Positions 55,098-64,000 of a stretch of 64,000 bases of DNA are shown one piece after another. Made by a program: the position numbers and the translations under genes. The stretch is from Heligmosomoides polygyrus polygyrus (lineage: Eukaryota > Nematoda > Chromadorea > Rhabditida > Heligmosomidae). Numbering within the stretch: position 1 is the stretch's first letter; each line of letters begins with the position of its first letter. Below the pieces are notes generated by a model. It saw only the letters and a program-made list of their open reading frames with translations. It did not search any database and was not told the DNA's origin. Location: assembly GCA_947396885.1 (NCBI GenBank), contig OX377206.1, positions 13,081,466 through 13,145,465 of the forward strand, in the 5' to 3' direction.

Positions 55098-56500
55098 AGA
55101 AAGTGTCCAAGAAAGGAAATCCACAGTAACCGCAGTGCTACGGAATTTGAATAAGTGGACGGCCGTCTTAGATAATCGCAAAAATGTTGATGTAACTTAT
55201 TTCGACTTTGAAAAAGCGTTTGACCGGGTTCCGCACCTGGAACTGGTACAAAAGCTTCACGTTGTTGGTGTCCATCCTCGAATGGTTTCTGGAAAGGCGG
55301 ACCTTTTCTGTTCGCATTAACAATTTCATCTCCTGTCCCAGGCCTGTAACGAGTGGCGTACCGCAGAGCGGAGTTCTCTCATCGATTCTGTTTAATATAT
55401 ACACTCATGAGTTAGCTCAACTACTCAGCGTTAGTGGGGTGGAGTTTAGCGCTTTCGCCGACGACATTAAAATTTTTCGAGTTATAGAGTCCACAGTGAT
55501 TCCGAGGCTCTACAGAATTCGATTGATGCATTACATGTTTGGACAATTGATTGGAAACTACCGCCCTCAAAAGCAAAAACAAAGGTACTTCATTTAGGTG
55601 CGAGGAACTCTGAAAATTCTTATTACATTGATGGATCCCCAATTAATAGGACGGACGAGGATAATGACCTAGTGTACCTAATTACAAGGAATCTTTGTTT
55701 TGATAAACACTGTGAAATCGTTGCTAACAGGGCGACAGCGGTAGTCTCCAGGTTGTTCAGGGCTCTATCTACGAAGGACTCCACAGTCCTAATCACAGTC
55801 TACAAATCGTACGTCAGGCCGGTTGTTGAATACGGGACTCCGGTCTTCTCCCCTCACAAGCGTTCCACTATTGATAGACTGGAAAAAGTCCAGAACAATT
55901 TTACCAGGAAGCTTCTGATTAGACATCTGGGTTTTGTTTACGACCACATTTCCTCTAGCACGGAGAGAAATATTAACTTCAACCTTCGAAGATTGTCAAC
56001 ACGGAGAGTTGCTAATGATCTTCTGCTGCTTCATAAAATTATTTCCGGTAGCTGTGGCATCAAGCTGGAGGATTTTTTCTCACTTAGACCGTCTACCACC
56101 AGGGAGGGGCCAAGAAACTCCAAATAAGGCCTGCCAGAACCAATTGCCGTCGGTTCTTTTTTGCCAATAGAACGTTGCCGCTGTTTGAGAAACTTACCAA
56201 AAACAATTCCAAAATGTTGAGCTACGGTACCTTCAAAAAACATATCCTCAATAGCATCGCTCCTTGATGTCCTACGTCGTTTAGTCTGGTGTGGTCAACC
56301 ATTTTCCTTAGTTACGTGGCCTTCCTTCTCGGTTTCTGTCACTCCGCTTTTATTTCGTCCTTTCTAACGTTTGTTTTAAAGTTTTTGTATTTCTGTTAGT
56401 ACTTCAATAGTTGTTTAGTTGCTGTTTTATTGTTCGGTGGATGTTTGTTATATTCCTCTAACTATTCTACATAAATAACTACTTATGTAATAAATATCAA
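55098..56500 (+). pseudogene. 5'-truncated CR1/Jockey-type LINE, reverse transcriptase C-terminal part
   Basis: It starts inside the reverse transcriptase domain (STVTAVLRNLNKW, VTYFDFEKAFDRVPH). Frame changes near 55,265-55,285 and 55,500 separate RPVTSGVPQSGVLSSILFN, the catalytic FADD box (about 55,454-55,465), and the C-terminal NRATAVVSRLFRAL, YKSYVRPVVEYGTPVFSP, RLEKVQNNFTRKL. A 3' UTR follows to about 56,500, ending near ATGTAATAAATATC. Orientation and 5' truncation fit a LINE insertion next to Penelope-like sequence. Confidence 0.82.
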
Positions 56501-56504
56501 TGTC

Positions 56505-56931
56505 AAAATGTGGTTGCGGTCATTGATGTTCCACCTGACAACCTTAAGACCAGGTTGGTCCGCAATCGACTATATGACCGCACTTGTGGGATCCCTAATT
56601 GTGTGGTTTGCCCAGAGGGAAAGGAAGGTGACTGCACCGTATCGAGTGTAGTCTACCTGATCTCCTGTCAAGCTTGTGGCGAGGAGTACATCGGCGAAAC
56701 TGGCCGTCCTCTGCACGTGAGGATAAAGGAGCATCTGGATGGCAAGGAGAAGCTTAGGGCATCCACTGCCCTAGGCTACCACAGGATCAATTCTCATGGA
56801 GGGGAGGATTTTGGAGTTGGAGTGAGGATTCTGGGACGCGAGGTTCAAACGTCGGAGCGCAAAGCTCTTGAGGCGTTCTGGATCTACTCCAGGGGTCCCA
56901 AGGTCAACCGGAAAGGGGAATGCCTGTATAT
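56505..56931 (+). pseudogene. Penelope-like GIY-YIG endonuclease fragment
   Basis: An open frame of about 140 codons encodes the endonuclease that would nick the target for insertion. After a Cys cluster (TCGIPNCVVC, zinc-binding in Penelope endonucleases) come VVYLISCQACGEEYIGETGR (the GIY-YIG core with its downstream Arg), RIKEHLDGK, and a C-terminal ERKALEAFWIYSRGPKVNRK. No Penelope reverse transcriptase precedes it, since a LINE lies directly upstream. At 56,932 a GC-rich MITE interrupts it, and the ORF beyond that point to 57,190 is MITE sequence. Host GIY-YIG proteins are a less likely alternative, given the second copy linked to a hammerhead. Confidence 0.78.
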
Positions 56932-57270
56932 AAGGCCTCGTGCATACTTCCCGTCGCCGCGATTGAATCGCGGCGATGAGTTTTGCAGAGCGACGCGAAA
57001 GAATTTGAATTTCTCTGTGCTCGTCGCATCGCCCATCGCTCTGCAAGGGAGCGCGACGGCGATCCGTCCAGGATCAACGCTAAACACCGCGCGCGGCGCG
57101 AAAAAGTATGCCATGCCCGCGATGGGCGCGGGAAGCCATCGCGCATGCCGACCACTACTGTTGCGGCGGCCGCGGCGAGGTTTTCTTTGACTATTCGGCC
57201 GCGTGCGGCGGAATGGCCATGAACTGAGCGCCGCGATGGCATCGCGGCGATGGAAGTATGCCCCCGGCCT
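56932..57270. mobile_element. GC-rich 339-bp MITE with terminal inverted repeats
   Basis: Left AGGCCTCGTGCATACTTCCC and right GGAAGTATGCCCCCGGCCT are inverted copies, and internal GCGATTGAATCGCGGCG/GCGATGGCATCGCGGCG hairpins sit just inside both. It resembles the GC-rich units at 17.6-18.1 and 19.4 kb. Confidence 0.72.
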
Positions 57271-57540
57271 AACACAAATCAGAAGATTGGAATATATCAT
57301 CGGATTGTTGCAGGAATTAGAACATGGCTGTCTCGAAGAACATGTTATGATGCACATATTATCTGTGTTTCCTCTACTAGACAACTTAGAGTCGAAAAGT
57401 CGAATACAGTCCGAAAGGTTTGTGTACTGTCTCCACTAATCTTCAACATTTTTACCCATGAACTTCCTCAATCACTTCTTCCAACAAGATCATGTGCTCT
57501 GCTCAGCGTTCGTTGACGATTTCAAGGAATAGCATAAACG
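57271..57540 (+). pseudogene. LINE reverse transcriptase fragment, 3' part of the split copy
   Basis: Reads GIRTWLSRR, then VCVLSPLIFNIFTHELPQSL and an FVDD-type catalytic box near 57,510-57,524, with frame changes. It continues the fragment at 54,480-54,633. Confidence 0.65.
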
Positions 57541-59010
57541 CACTTAGAGGTCAGAAAATTCACTAGCATCGCATCGCCTATGTCTAAAAGAGCTCTCATA
57601 GTCGGTAGAGATGAATGCTGCTTAAAAAAAAGCAATAACTTGTGTTTATCGCCTAGAAAAACATTCAATGTGGGCCAATAGCAGAATTACTACACATTTT
57701 CAGAGAAATACTTAGTTTCACTACGCTTTTCTATAACAGAAAACAAGGCAAAGCACCTAATCGAGTTTAATTTCACCAGGTGAGCCATACCTGTATTACC
57801 CCCTTGCCTATGTAGATGACTTGATAATTCAAAAGCTAAACTCAGCCTCTGACAATCAGGGCTAACTGCCCAAATTTTTGCTGAGGTGCCTACGCTGCAC
57901 AGAGCACGCTGCACAGAGCATTATCACTTTTTCACGGTTTGCCGATGTGGTCGCTGGATCTAGTTCGAGCAATATTTTTATGGTTAACTCATTCATCAGC
58001 TGGCACGGATGGAACAGAGAGGAGGGGCTCGTGTGGTTCCACAACGACCGGATGATTACGGTGGGAGAACTCATCCAATTCTTCCGTCACGCATCGGCAT
58101 GGACTTGTCCCCGCGATCTGTGATGACTCATCACGGTTGGGGGCGACCCGCCCCGTAATCGATCCAGCACGATCCCGCCGGAGGAGACGCACGCGCGCGC
58201 GACCGCACGCACCGTTTTGAGTCCTCGGTCGAGCCGCTCGGCACTGCTGCCCGAGTGTGGCGTCGGGAGCGGTGGCCTACTCGCTGGTGCGATCCAACCA
58301 TACTTGCGCCGTCTCCGGTTATGCTGCTTTCAACATCGTCGCCTCCAATCAACGTCTCCAAATAGTCGCCAGAGTCTCTTTGCTAGGTGTATTTGGAGAG
58401 ATTTCACAGCACTTCCTGCGTTCTGCTTTCAACCTCACCAACGAATCGCTCCCGTTGTGGAACCACGTTGCCCAAAAGAGGGACCGGTGTAGGAACGTTC
58501 GCCGTCCCACTCCGATCTCTTTGGGTCGAACGTGCTTTATTCCCGTTGCTGAATTCTTACTGTATCCTTATTCTTACTTCTTACCGCGCTTGTACTTGGC
58601 AGCTCGTCAGCTTCCCACAACGGAAGCGTTCAGCTTTGCCGTTCAATCCTCTCAATGAGCACGCTTTCCCGGGGTCGCCACTATTCGGCACCGAGACTGC
58701 GGCGTCTCGACGTCGCGTGCGGCCCGTTGCGGCGTTGCGCTTGCTACGCTGAGAACCCTCTTCAGAGCTCTGCCGCTTCAATATCTTGGAATCTGCCGCA
58801 ATGACAATGACTCTACTCAACAACAACAGTCAGTTGATTACAGTGAGGCTACAACCCTACGGTCCTTCAAGGGGACGGCAACGGTAAGAAAAGGGCGCCT
58901 ATGAACTGTTAGGTGAAATGCGTATCAGCGGTTACTATAGATGTCTGCTTCCCATCTGAAAGATTATTTTTCTGAAGGATAGTGAAAGGGAGTTACGAAT
59001 TGTACCTCCG
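57541..59010. other. No recognisable gene; GC-rich at 58,100-58,800
   Basis: Overlapping ORFs on both strands in 58,130-58,830 are composition-driven (Arg/Ser/Ala-rich). No domain, repeat boundary or splice pattern could be supported. Confidence 0.35.
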
Positions 59011-59014
59011 CGGA

Positions 59015-59215
59015 TCATTTTGGAGCGGTAGTGGATGGGTATCCGGCCTACACATACATGGACTTACAGTGGCCAGCCGACCAAAGATTCTGTGCTTTAT
59101 TCTTGCCAGACAAGCGTGGTACGAATCCACTGCCCCCAGATCGGTGGAGGGTTAGTCTTGCTTGGATGGATCACGAATGTTGAATCAAACTAGGATACAT
59201 GCAGTAGTCGGCGCT
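59015..59215 (-). mobile_element. Diverged SINE-A copy
   Basis: + strand blocks ACTTACAGTGGCCAGCCGA, CCAGACAAGCGTGGTACG and GCAGTAGTCGGCGCTTC occur in family order. Confidence 0.5.
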
Positions 59216-59659
59216 TCTTTCTACCTTGCTGCAGGCGCCTTTATTCCAGGAATATTCGTTATGCTCTCGCTCCTTTGTAAATTCGAACCAAGCATATCAC
59301 CTATAAGTGTCACTGTGACATGGTGTGTCCTTCTCTCATTACATACTGCAAACGTAGTTGTTTCTAGTCTGATTCTTGACGTGGGCGATTTTGCGAGTAT
59401 TCAACGGTTGCTCATGTGCAACAATTATGAGCGATCCGTTCGAAAAGGCGATTAGTTGGACATGGACCCAAAGTAGCTCATTATCTAAACTGGACTACAA
59501 CCATTTTCTCAATACAAAACACTTCCCACCGCAGTTCTCCGATGAACTGAAATTTCGTTGTTCAGTTTTCGACGTCCATTATTCAGTTAGCGAACAAGAG
59601 CGGTAGTCAGCAATCTCACAGCAGTTGGTGGAGGTGCGTCATATTTTCGTGCAATCCGT

Positions 59660-59935
59660 GCATTACAATTTCATGATATGTTGAGCCGGCAACACTTCAA
59701 TGTACGGATGGGGATCAAGGACCTAGCGCCGGGATTCAGAAGACGGACCGCAGACATCCTCCAACGTGCGTCGAGATTCAGAAGACGTTTCGAAAACGTT
59801 TTCCAACGCAACTCGGGATTCGGAAGAGCAAGAGTGGGTCAGTAGAGACAATTGAGTGGGACCAGTGAAGGAGAACCAGTATTTTCTCTCAGTATCATCC
59901 CACGTTCTCCATTTCAAGATCCGACACGTCTTTTC
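59660..59935. repeat. Helitron-associated satellite fragment
   Basis: ATGTTGAGCCGGCAACACTT, then GATTCAGAAGACG units and a GGGACCAGTGAAGGAGAACC block; collinear with 46,770-47,000. Confidence 0.55.
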
Positions 59936-59959
59936 GGTGAAGAAAAGTACAAGCACCCT

Positions 59960-61490
59960 CTTTCATTACCTCTTCTGTTACCTTTTCCAAAAGGACCGTG
60001 GAGAAGGTCATCCACGAGTTCTACTCCGATCTCTTCGATAGCCACGTCCACCGGCCCCCATGCCATCCTCCGCAGAATGGATAGGTCGTTCCTTCTGTTC
60101 TCCCTTCCGAGATCCAACACGCCATCTCATCGGTGAAGAAACGTACAGCACCCGGTCCCGACAGGATCAGACCCGAACACCTGAAGAACCTCCCGCCAAC
60201 CCTCGTCAACACCTTGGCGCGGCTCTTCATACGCTACCTGTCGGAGTGCAAGGCTCCATCTCTGTGGAAGACCAGCAGAACCGTCTTGCTGTACAATAAG
60301 GGAGACATGCACGACATTGACAACTATCGCCCGATCTGCCTGCTGTCCGTAGTCTACAAGCTGTTCACTCAAGTCAGCCTGAATAGGATCAGCCGAACGG
60401 AACGCTGGACGAAGGACAACCATACGAACAAGCAGGATTTCGGAGAGGATTCAACACGATCGACCACATACACACCATTACGAAGCTCATCGAAGTGTCG
60501 CGAGAGTACAAGCTGCCGCTGTGCCTTACGTTCGTCGACCTGAAGGAGGCGATCGACTCTGCCGAAACTGAAGCGGTCGTCGAAGCCCTGCTCACTCCAA
60601 GCGTTCCTACTCAGTACATCAGCGTCCTTCGAGAGCTGTACAGTAGATTCACGACCAGGATCTTACCATTCTACAACGACGTCGTCATCGACGCGAAGAG
60701 TGGGGTTCGGCAAGGGGATACTATATCCCCGAAGCTCATCAGCGCCATCTTCGAAAATGTCATGCGCGAACTAGAATGGAAAGACATGAAAGTGGACGTC
60801 GACGGCCGGCAACTGCACCATCTTCGCTTCGCTGACGACATCGTGCTCATAACACCAAGCATCAGCCAGGCGAAGCGAATGCTGGCCGAATTTGATCGTG
60901 ATTGTGGGAACGTTGGACTGCAGCTGAATCTTACGAAGACGATGTTCATGGGGAACGTACGATCGTGAAGAACGCGAAGAATGGTCGGCTCCGTGCCCAC
61001 CTATTCGACTCCACTGTTCTTCCTGTCCTAACATGCGCTTCAGAGGCTTGCACTATGCGAAAGCAGGATGAACACGCGATCAGCGTCGCACAGCGTGGAA
61101 TCGAGAGAACGATGCTTGGAGTGACGCGACTCACGCAAGCGAGAGCAGGCCTCCGGAGTTCCGAGCTTCGCCGACGTTTGAAGATCAGAGACGCTGTCGC
61201 ATGGGCCAAGTTGTCGAAAATTATGTGGGCCGACCACGTAATGCGCTTCGCAGACACCCGCTGGACGAGAGCCGTTACCGACTGCATTCCGCGGGATGTC
61301 AAGAGAACACCAGGAAGCCCACCGGCACGTTGGCCGGACCTCTTCGTCGAATCCCTGAACGAACGATATGACGCTCTTCGTGTCCGTCGAGCCAGGAAAA
61401 CCAATTGGGGCACTCTGGCACTGGACAGGGACGAATGAAGATGCTTTTGGCGCCCGCCCGAGTCTGCCCATGATCAACTGGCCGACAGGT
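59960..61490 (+). pseudogene. 5'-truncated RTE-type retrotransposon (second family), degenerate
   Basis: The reverse transcriptase starts before VKKRTAPGPDRIRPEHLKNL and includes DIDNYRPICLLSVVYKLFT, LPLCLTFVDLKEAIDSAET, SGVRQGDTISPKLI, and LHHLRFADDIVLI (catalytic FADD, about 60,828-60,839). The C-terminal domain is RKQDEHAISVAQRGIERTML, VTDCIPRDVKRTP. A tandem duplication of GAACG (60,395-60,404) shifts frame in RISRT. Near 60,955-60,970 a stretch normally found between the palm and the LRAHLF block is missing. The APE endonuclease region is absent. The 3' end near GACAGGTGATACAGG matches the 5.6-6.2-kb copy. Confidence 0.85.
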
Positions 61491-61494
61491 GATA

Positions 61495-61745
61495 CAGGTG
61501 GTCGTCCAACGTGTGCCGGGTTTTGGAATTAACAGCAGTCGTGTAATGTGTGTCGGTTATAGAAGACCGATGTCGTGGTATCGCTGTGACGTGCTCCGGG
61601 ACTCAGCAAATATGTCGCAGACGTTATGCGTCTGGATTCAGAAGGCGTGATACAGACGTCGTACAACGTGAGTCCAGACCCAGAATGCCAGCAACCTATC
61701 AGACTTTACATAGCATGCGTTGGATTACTTTTTTGAAGATCTTTT
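61495..61745. repeat. Satellite units of the TTCAGAAGACG family
   Basis: GTCGTCCAACGTGTGCCGGG, TCTGGATTCAGAAGGCG and GTCGTACAACGTGAGTCC are diverged units of the 42-bp family. Confidence 0.5.
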
Positions 61746-62380
61746 AAAAGCTTTTTGCAGCGAGCATGTGCGTGCTTGACTCTCGCTCCGATTCTCTGCC
61801 CCGGCACATGAGTAAGCTCAGAAACAGAATCTTCGGCACGACACCGCGATCACGGAGTCGTCGCGATGCCGCATGCCGCGACTTGCCGCAAGTGCAGTCG
61901 CTGTTCTTGGCGGCATTCTGCCTCAGTGCCATGCACTGCGGCACCGCTCCGTTGAGGGGCGTGGTCCACTTCAAATCGTCACGGCTGTGGGGCAGAACAA
62001 GAAATTCTATTCTAGGATTAAGATTCTATGAATTAAAAAAATTCTCATTTGTCCCTGACGAAGAACAAGGCAACGATGATGACATTTCACCTTATAAAGC
62101 GGTCCCTCCAGACATCACCACAGTACCAGTATTAACAGTAATCGCCTTGCGGTCAAAAGCTGATAGGTTCATGGCGGAATGGCGGTATGCCCCAAAAGCT
62201 TGTTTCCGGCCTAAGCGAGTGTTGGCGGGGTTGGGGGATAGGGAGGGTGGGAGAATGACTACAGACACCGGATTATTGCAATAGGGCAGTAAATGCTATC
62301 AATCGGTCGACCAATACTGATTGATTTCCTTTATGTTTCTGGAGATGAAGCACCATATTATTGTGTAATATTCGATATAG
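61746..62380. other. No recognisable gene
   Basis: The 172-codon ORF at 61,766-62,284 includes a GC-rich MITE-like stretch (61,835-61,985) and shows no domain. It ends near GGCCTAAGCGAGTG, reminiscent of the GC-rich MITEs. Confidence 0.35.
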
Positions 62381-62384
62381 TAGG

Positions 62385-62526
62385 GCAGTAGAACCAGTTT
62401 TTTACTTTAATAAAACTAGGAAGGGCTAAAGAAGAAAAGAAGATGATTGAGGTGTCGTATTCTCGGGGTTTAAGGGCTAGGCCTCCAACCAGAAGTAAGT
62501 CGACTGCTAGGCCGCTGAACGTCTAG
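62385..62526 (+). mobile_element. Helitron-like 3' end
   Basis: AACCAGTTTTTTACT, then TATTCTCGGGGTTTAAGG, and a degenerate palindrome ending GCCGCTGAACGTCTAG; collinear with 52,690-52,822. It ends CTAG rather than CTGG, and the following base is C rather than T. Confidence 0.5.
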
Positions 62527-63233
62527 CTGTGGGAATAATGACGTCTTCGAAATGTCTGAATCTCGGGATGATACAGATGACGGTAGTGTTACAATATCGG
62601 ATTAGCCGAGGAAGGAATTAAGTGATTTCTCTTCGGATCCCACATCGGATATCTAGATCGGATAGGATATCATAACTGAACAAAATCAGTTATCTGAATG
62701 ATGCGAAAATTCGGTCTGGTGGAAACCACTTCATTATGAATTGTGGTAAGATTTGGGCTTTCCAAATTGCTATTGTTTGCACAACCCTTTTAACCAGGGC
62801 TTGAGATCCAATGTCTACCTTCTAGCAGCCTAGTGGCAATAAGCAGTTACAGGATCTTGTGTAAGACTTGAATTCCTCACTGAGTTGGGAGCGCTTTCCT
62901 TCCGTTGAATCTTGTTTAGCCTCCGCGGTGCAGTCCTAATCGGAGGGGGGGGGCAGTCCATTATGAATTGTTAATGGTACCTCAATACATACAGCATGCA
63001 ATACAACATATGAATGCCTTAACTTACCTGATCCCCTCACTTGGAAATGTCTGAGCGTGACGCTGAAACATTAGATCAAGGTAATAACGTTGCTTTTACG
63101 AGTTTTCGTGGTTTTATAGTATTGTAATTGTTCCAGATTTCTGTTCAATTTACTGTGTTTAAATTACTCCCTCCCCACGACTAGGAATACAGTTTAGAAA
63201 ACTGATTTGGGTATTGGAAGGACAGCAATTGAT

Positions 63234-63266
<33 letters not shown>

Positions 63267-63297
63267 TTATATATATTTATATTTATATATATATACC
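63234..63297. repeat. (AT)n microsatellite
   Basis: Alternating AT with occasional TTTAT interruptions. Confidence 0.9.
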
Positions 63298-63335
63298 ACT
63301 ATATAATTGAGTTAGCTCCCTGCCCTGTAGATGGT

Positions 63336-63380
63336 GAGGCGTATCTCACTCAGGTTGGGAACCTGGCTGAGATACGCCTC
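63336..63380. repeat. 45-bp near-perfect nested palindrome
   Basis: GAGGCGTATCTCA pairs with TGAGATACGCCTC, and inside them CAGGTT pairs with AACCTG around GGG. It sits between the (AT)n tract and the GC-rich tandem repeat. Confidence 0.85.
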
Positions 63381-63439
63381 GTGGAAGCACGCGCAATCTC
63401 ATGGAACCCCTTGCGACGCCTCCGCGTACCTCGCGCGGG

Positions 63440-64000
63440 CAACGTCTGCCGTTCAACATGGGATGTTGTTACAGCAGAGGACGCGTAGCCTCCTCCAGCT
63501 TGACACAACGGCGTCTGCGCGCGTTTCTGAGTGCCTGAATCCAGGAGACGGGTTCCCTTCATCGCAGCACAACCTTCTGGAGTCAGAAGAGGAGACACCG
63601 TCGTCCAACGACGAGGCATCGCATTCAGAATTGAGCATGAGATGCTGCTGCAGCAGAGGAAGCGCAGCCTTCTCCTGCTTGACACAACGGCGTCTGCGCG
63701 CGTTTCTGAGCGAATCCTGAATTCAGAAGACGAGTCCCTTTCGTTGCACAACAACCGTCTGGAGTCAGATGAAGTGAAATTAAAGGAAGCAAAGGCCACA
63801 TCGTCGTCGCACGACGACCGGCCGCATTCAGAACTCAGCATTATCCCATGTTGAACGGAGAACGTTACTGCTGCAGCAGAGGAAGCACAACCTCCTCCTG
63901 CTTGACGCAGTGACATCTGCGCGCTTCTGAGCGTCTGAATCCAGAATACGGGTCCCCTTTGTCGCGCAACAAGCAGACGGAGTCAAAAGAGGTGACACCG
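63440..64000. repeat. GC-rich tandem repeat, unit about 180-225 bp
   Basis: CAGCAGAGGA.GC..AGCCTCC with CTTGACACAACGGCGTCTGC recurs near 63,472, 63,651 and 63,873, each followed by a GAATCCAGGAGACGGGTTCCC-like block and by GGAGTCAGAAGAGG. It runs off the window end. Overlapping ORFs on both strands are by-products. Confidence 0.75.

Larger units (their letters stand above)
54634..57270. mobile_element. 2.64-kb composite insertion splitting the LINE
   Basis: It is flanked by AACACAAATTAGAAG (54,619-54,633) and AACACAAATCAGAAG (57,271-57,285), a 15-bp duplication with one mismatch. Inside, in order: an inverted Penelope-like end with hammerhead, a 5'-truncated LINE, a Penelope-like GIY-YIG fragment, and a GC-rich MITE whose right end touches the right duplication. 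Confidence 0.6.

Noticed and set aside
56932..57190. C-terminal extension of the GIY-YIG ORF and the overlapping minus-strand ORFs
   Set aside because: The sequence after 56,931 is a MITE with its own terminal inverted repeats. The second copy of the endonuclease end (54,975) continues differently.

Overview
The window is eukaryotic and looks like a strongylid (clade V) nematode, most plausibly a hookworm-type genome. This is inferred from short exons with TTTCAG-like acceptors, an SL-type acceptor just before a start codon, a nematode ZP (cuticlin-like) gene, mariner/maT relics, RTE retrotransposons and tRNA-derived SINEs. Only two host genes could be assembled, both on the + strand: a single-pass membrane ZP-domain protein (about 27.4-36.6 kb, at least nine exons whose phases all agree) and a low-complexity, acidic, repeat-containing protein of 348 residues (44.9-50.9 kb, seven exons, not recognised). 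No bacterial features, CRISPR arrays, rRNA genes or convincing functional tRNA genes were seen.

Layout. 0-5 kb: AT-rich DNA with three copies of a tRNA-derived SINE (SINE-A), two of them head to head. 5.2-10 kb: a nest of dead elements: a Penelope-like end, the 3' end of an RTE-type retrotransposon, a Tc1/maT transposase relic, a 665-bp Helitron-like element, and a mariner transposase relic split by a 1.09-kb transposon with a 9-bp target duplication. 12.65-17.6 kb: a pair of >1-kb inverted arms enclosing two mariner elements, followed by GC-rich palindromic MITEs. 18-27 kb: mostly unannotatable, with one long-TIR element and one intact-looking hammerhead ribozyme. 27.4-37 kb: the ZP gene, with SINEs in its introns. 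37-44 kb: tandem repeats and a nearly intact RTE retrotransposon (39,081-42,248) with an 18-bp target duplication. 44.9-51 kb: the acidic repeat protein gene; its 3.5-kb intron carries SINEs, MITEs and an inverted pair of hammerhead ribozymes. 51-54.3 kb: two inverted satellite-bearing Helitron-like elements. 54.4-57.5 kb: a LINE reverse transcriptase split by a composite of Penelope-like, LINE and MITE pieces with a GIY-YIG endonuclease ORF. 59.7-64 kb: a decayed RTE-type element and satellite arrays.

The most notable signal is a set of compact hammerhead-ribozyme structures (four intact-looking, two decayed) at ends of Penelope-like sequences. Each intact copy has a CTGAAGA core, a GC stem, GAAA, a self-complementary ACGT in place of a closed stem III, and a short stem I whose two halves covary between copies. 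Two form an inverted pair inside an intron of a host gene. A second theme is Helitron-like elements that carry a 42-bp (14-codon) satellite arranged in a roughly 167-bp higher-order repeat.
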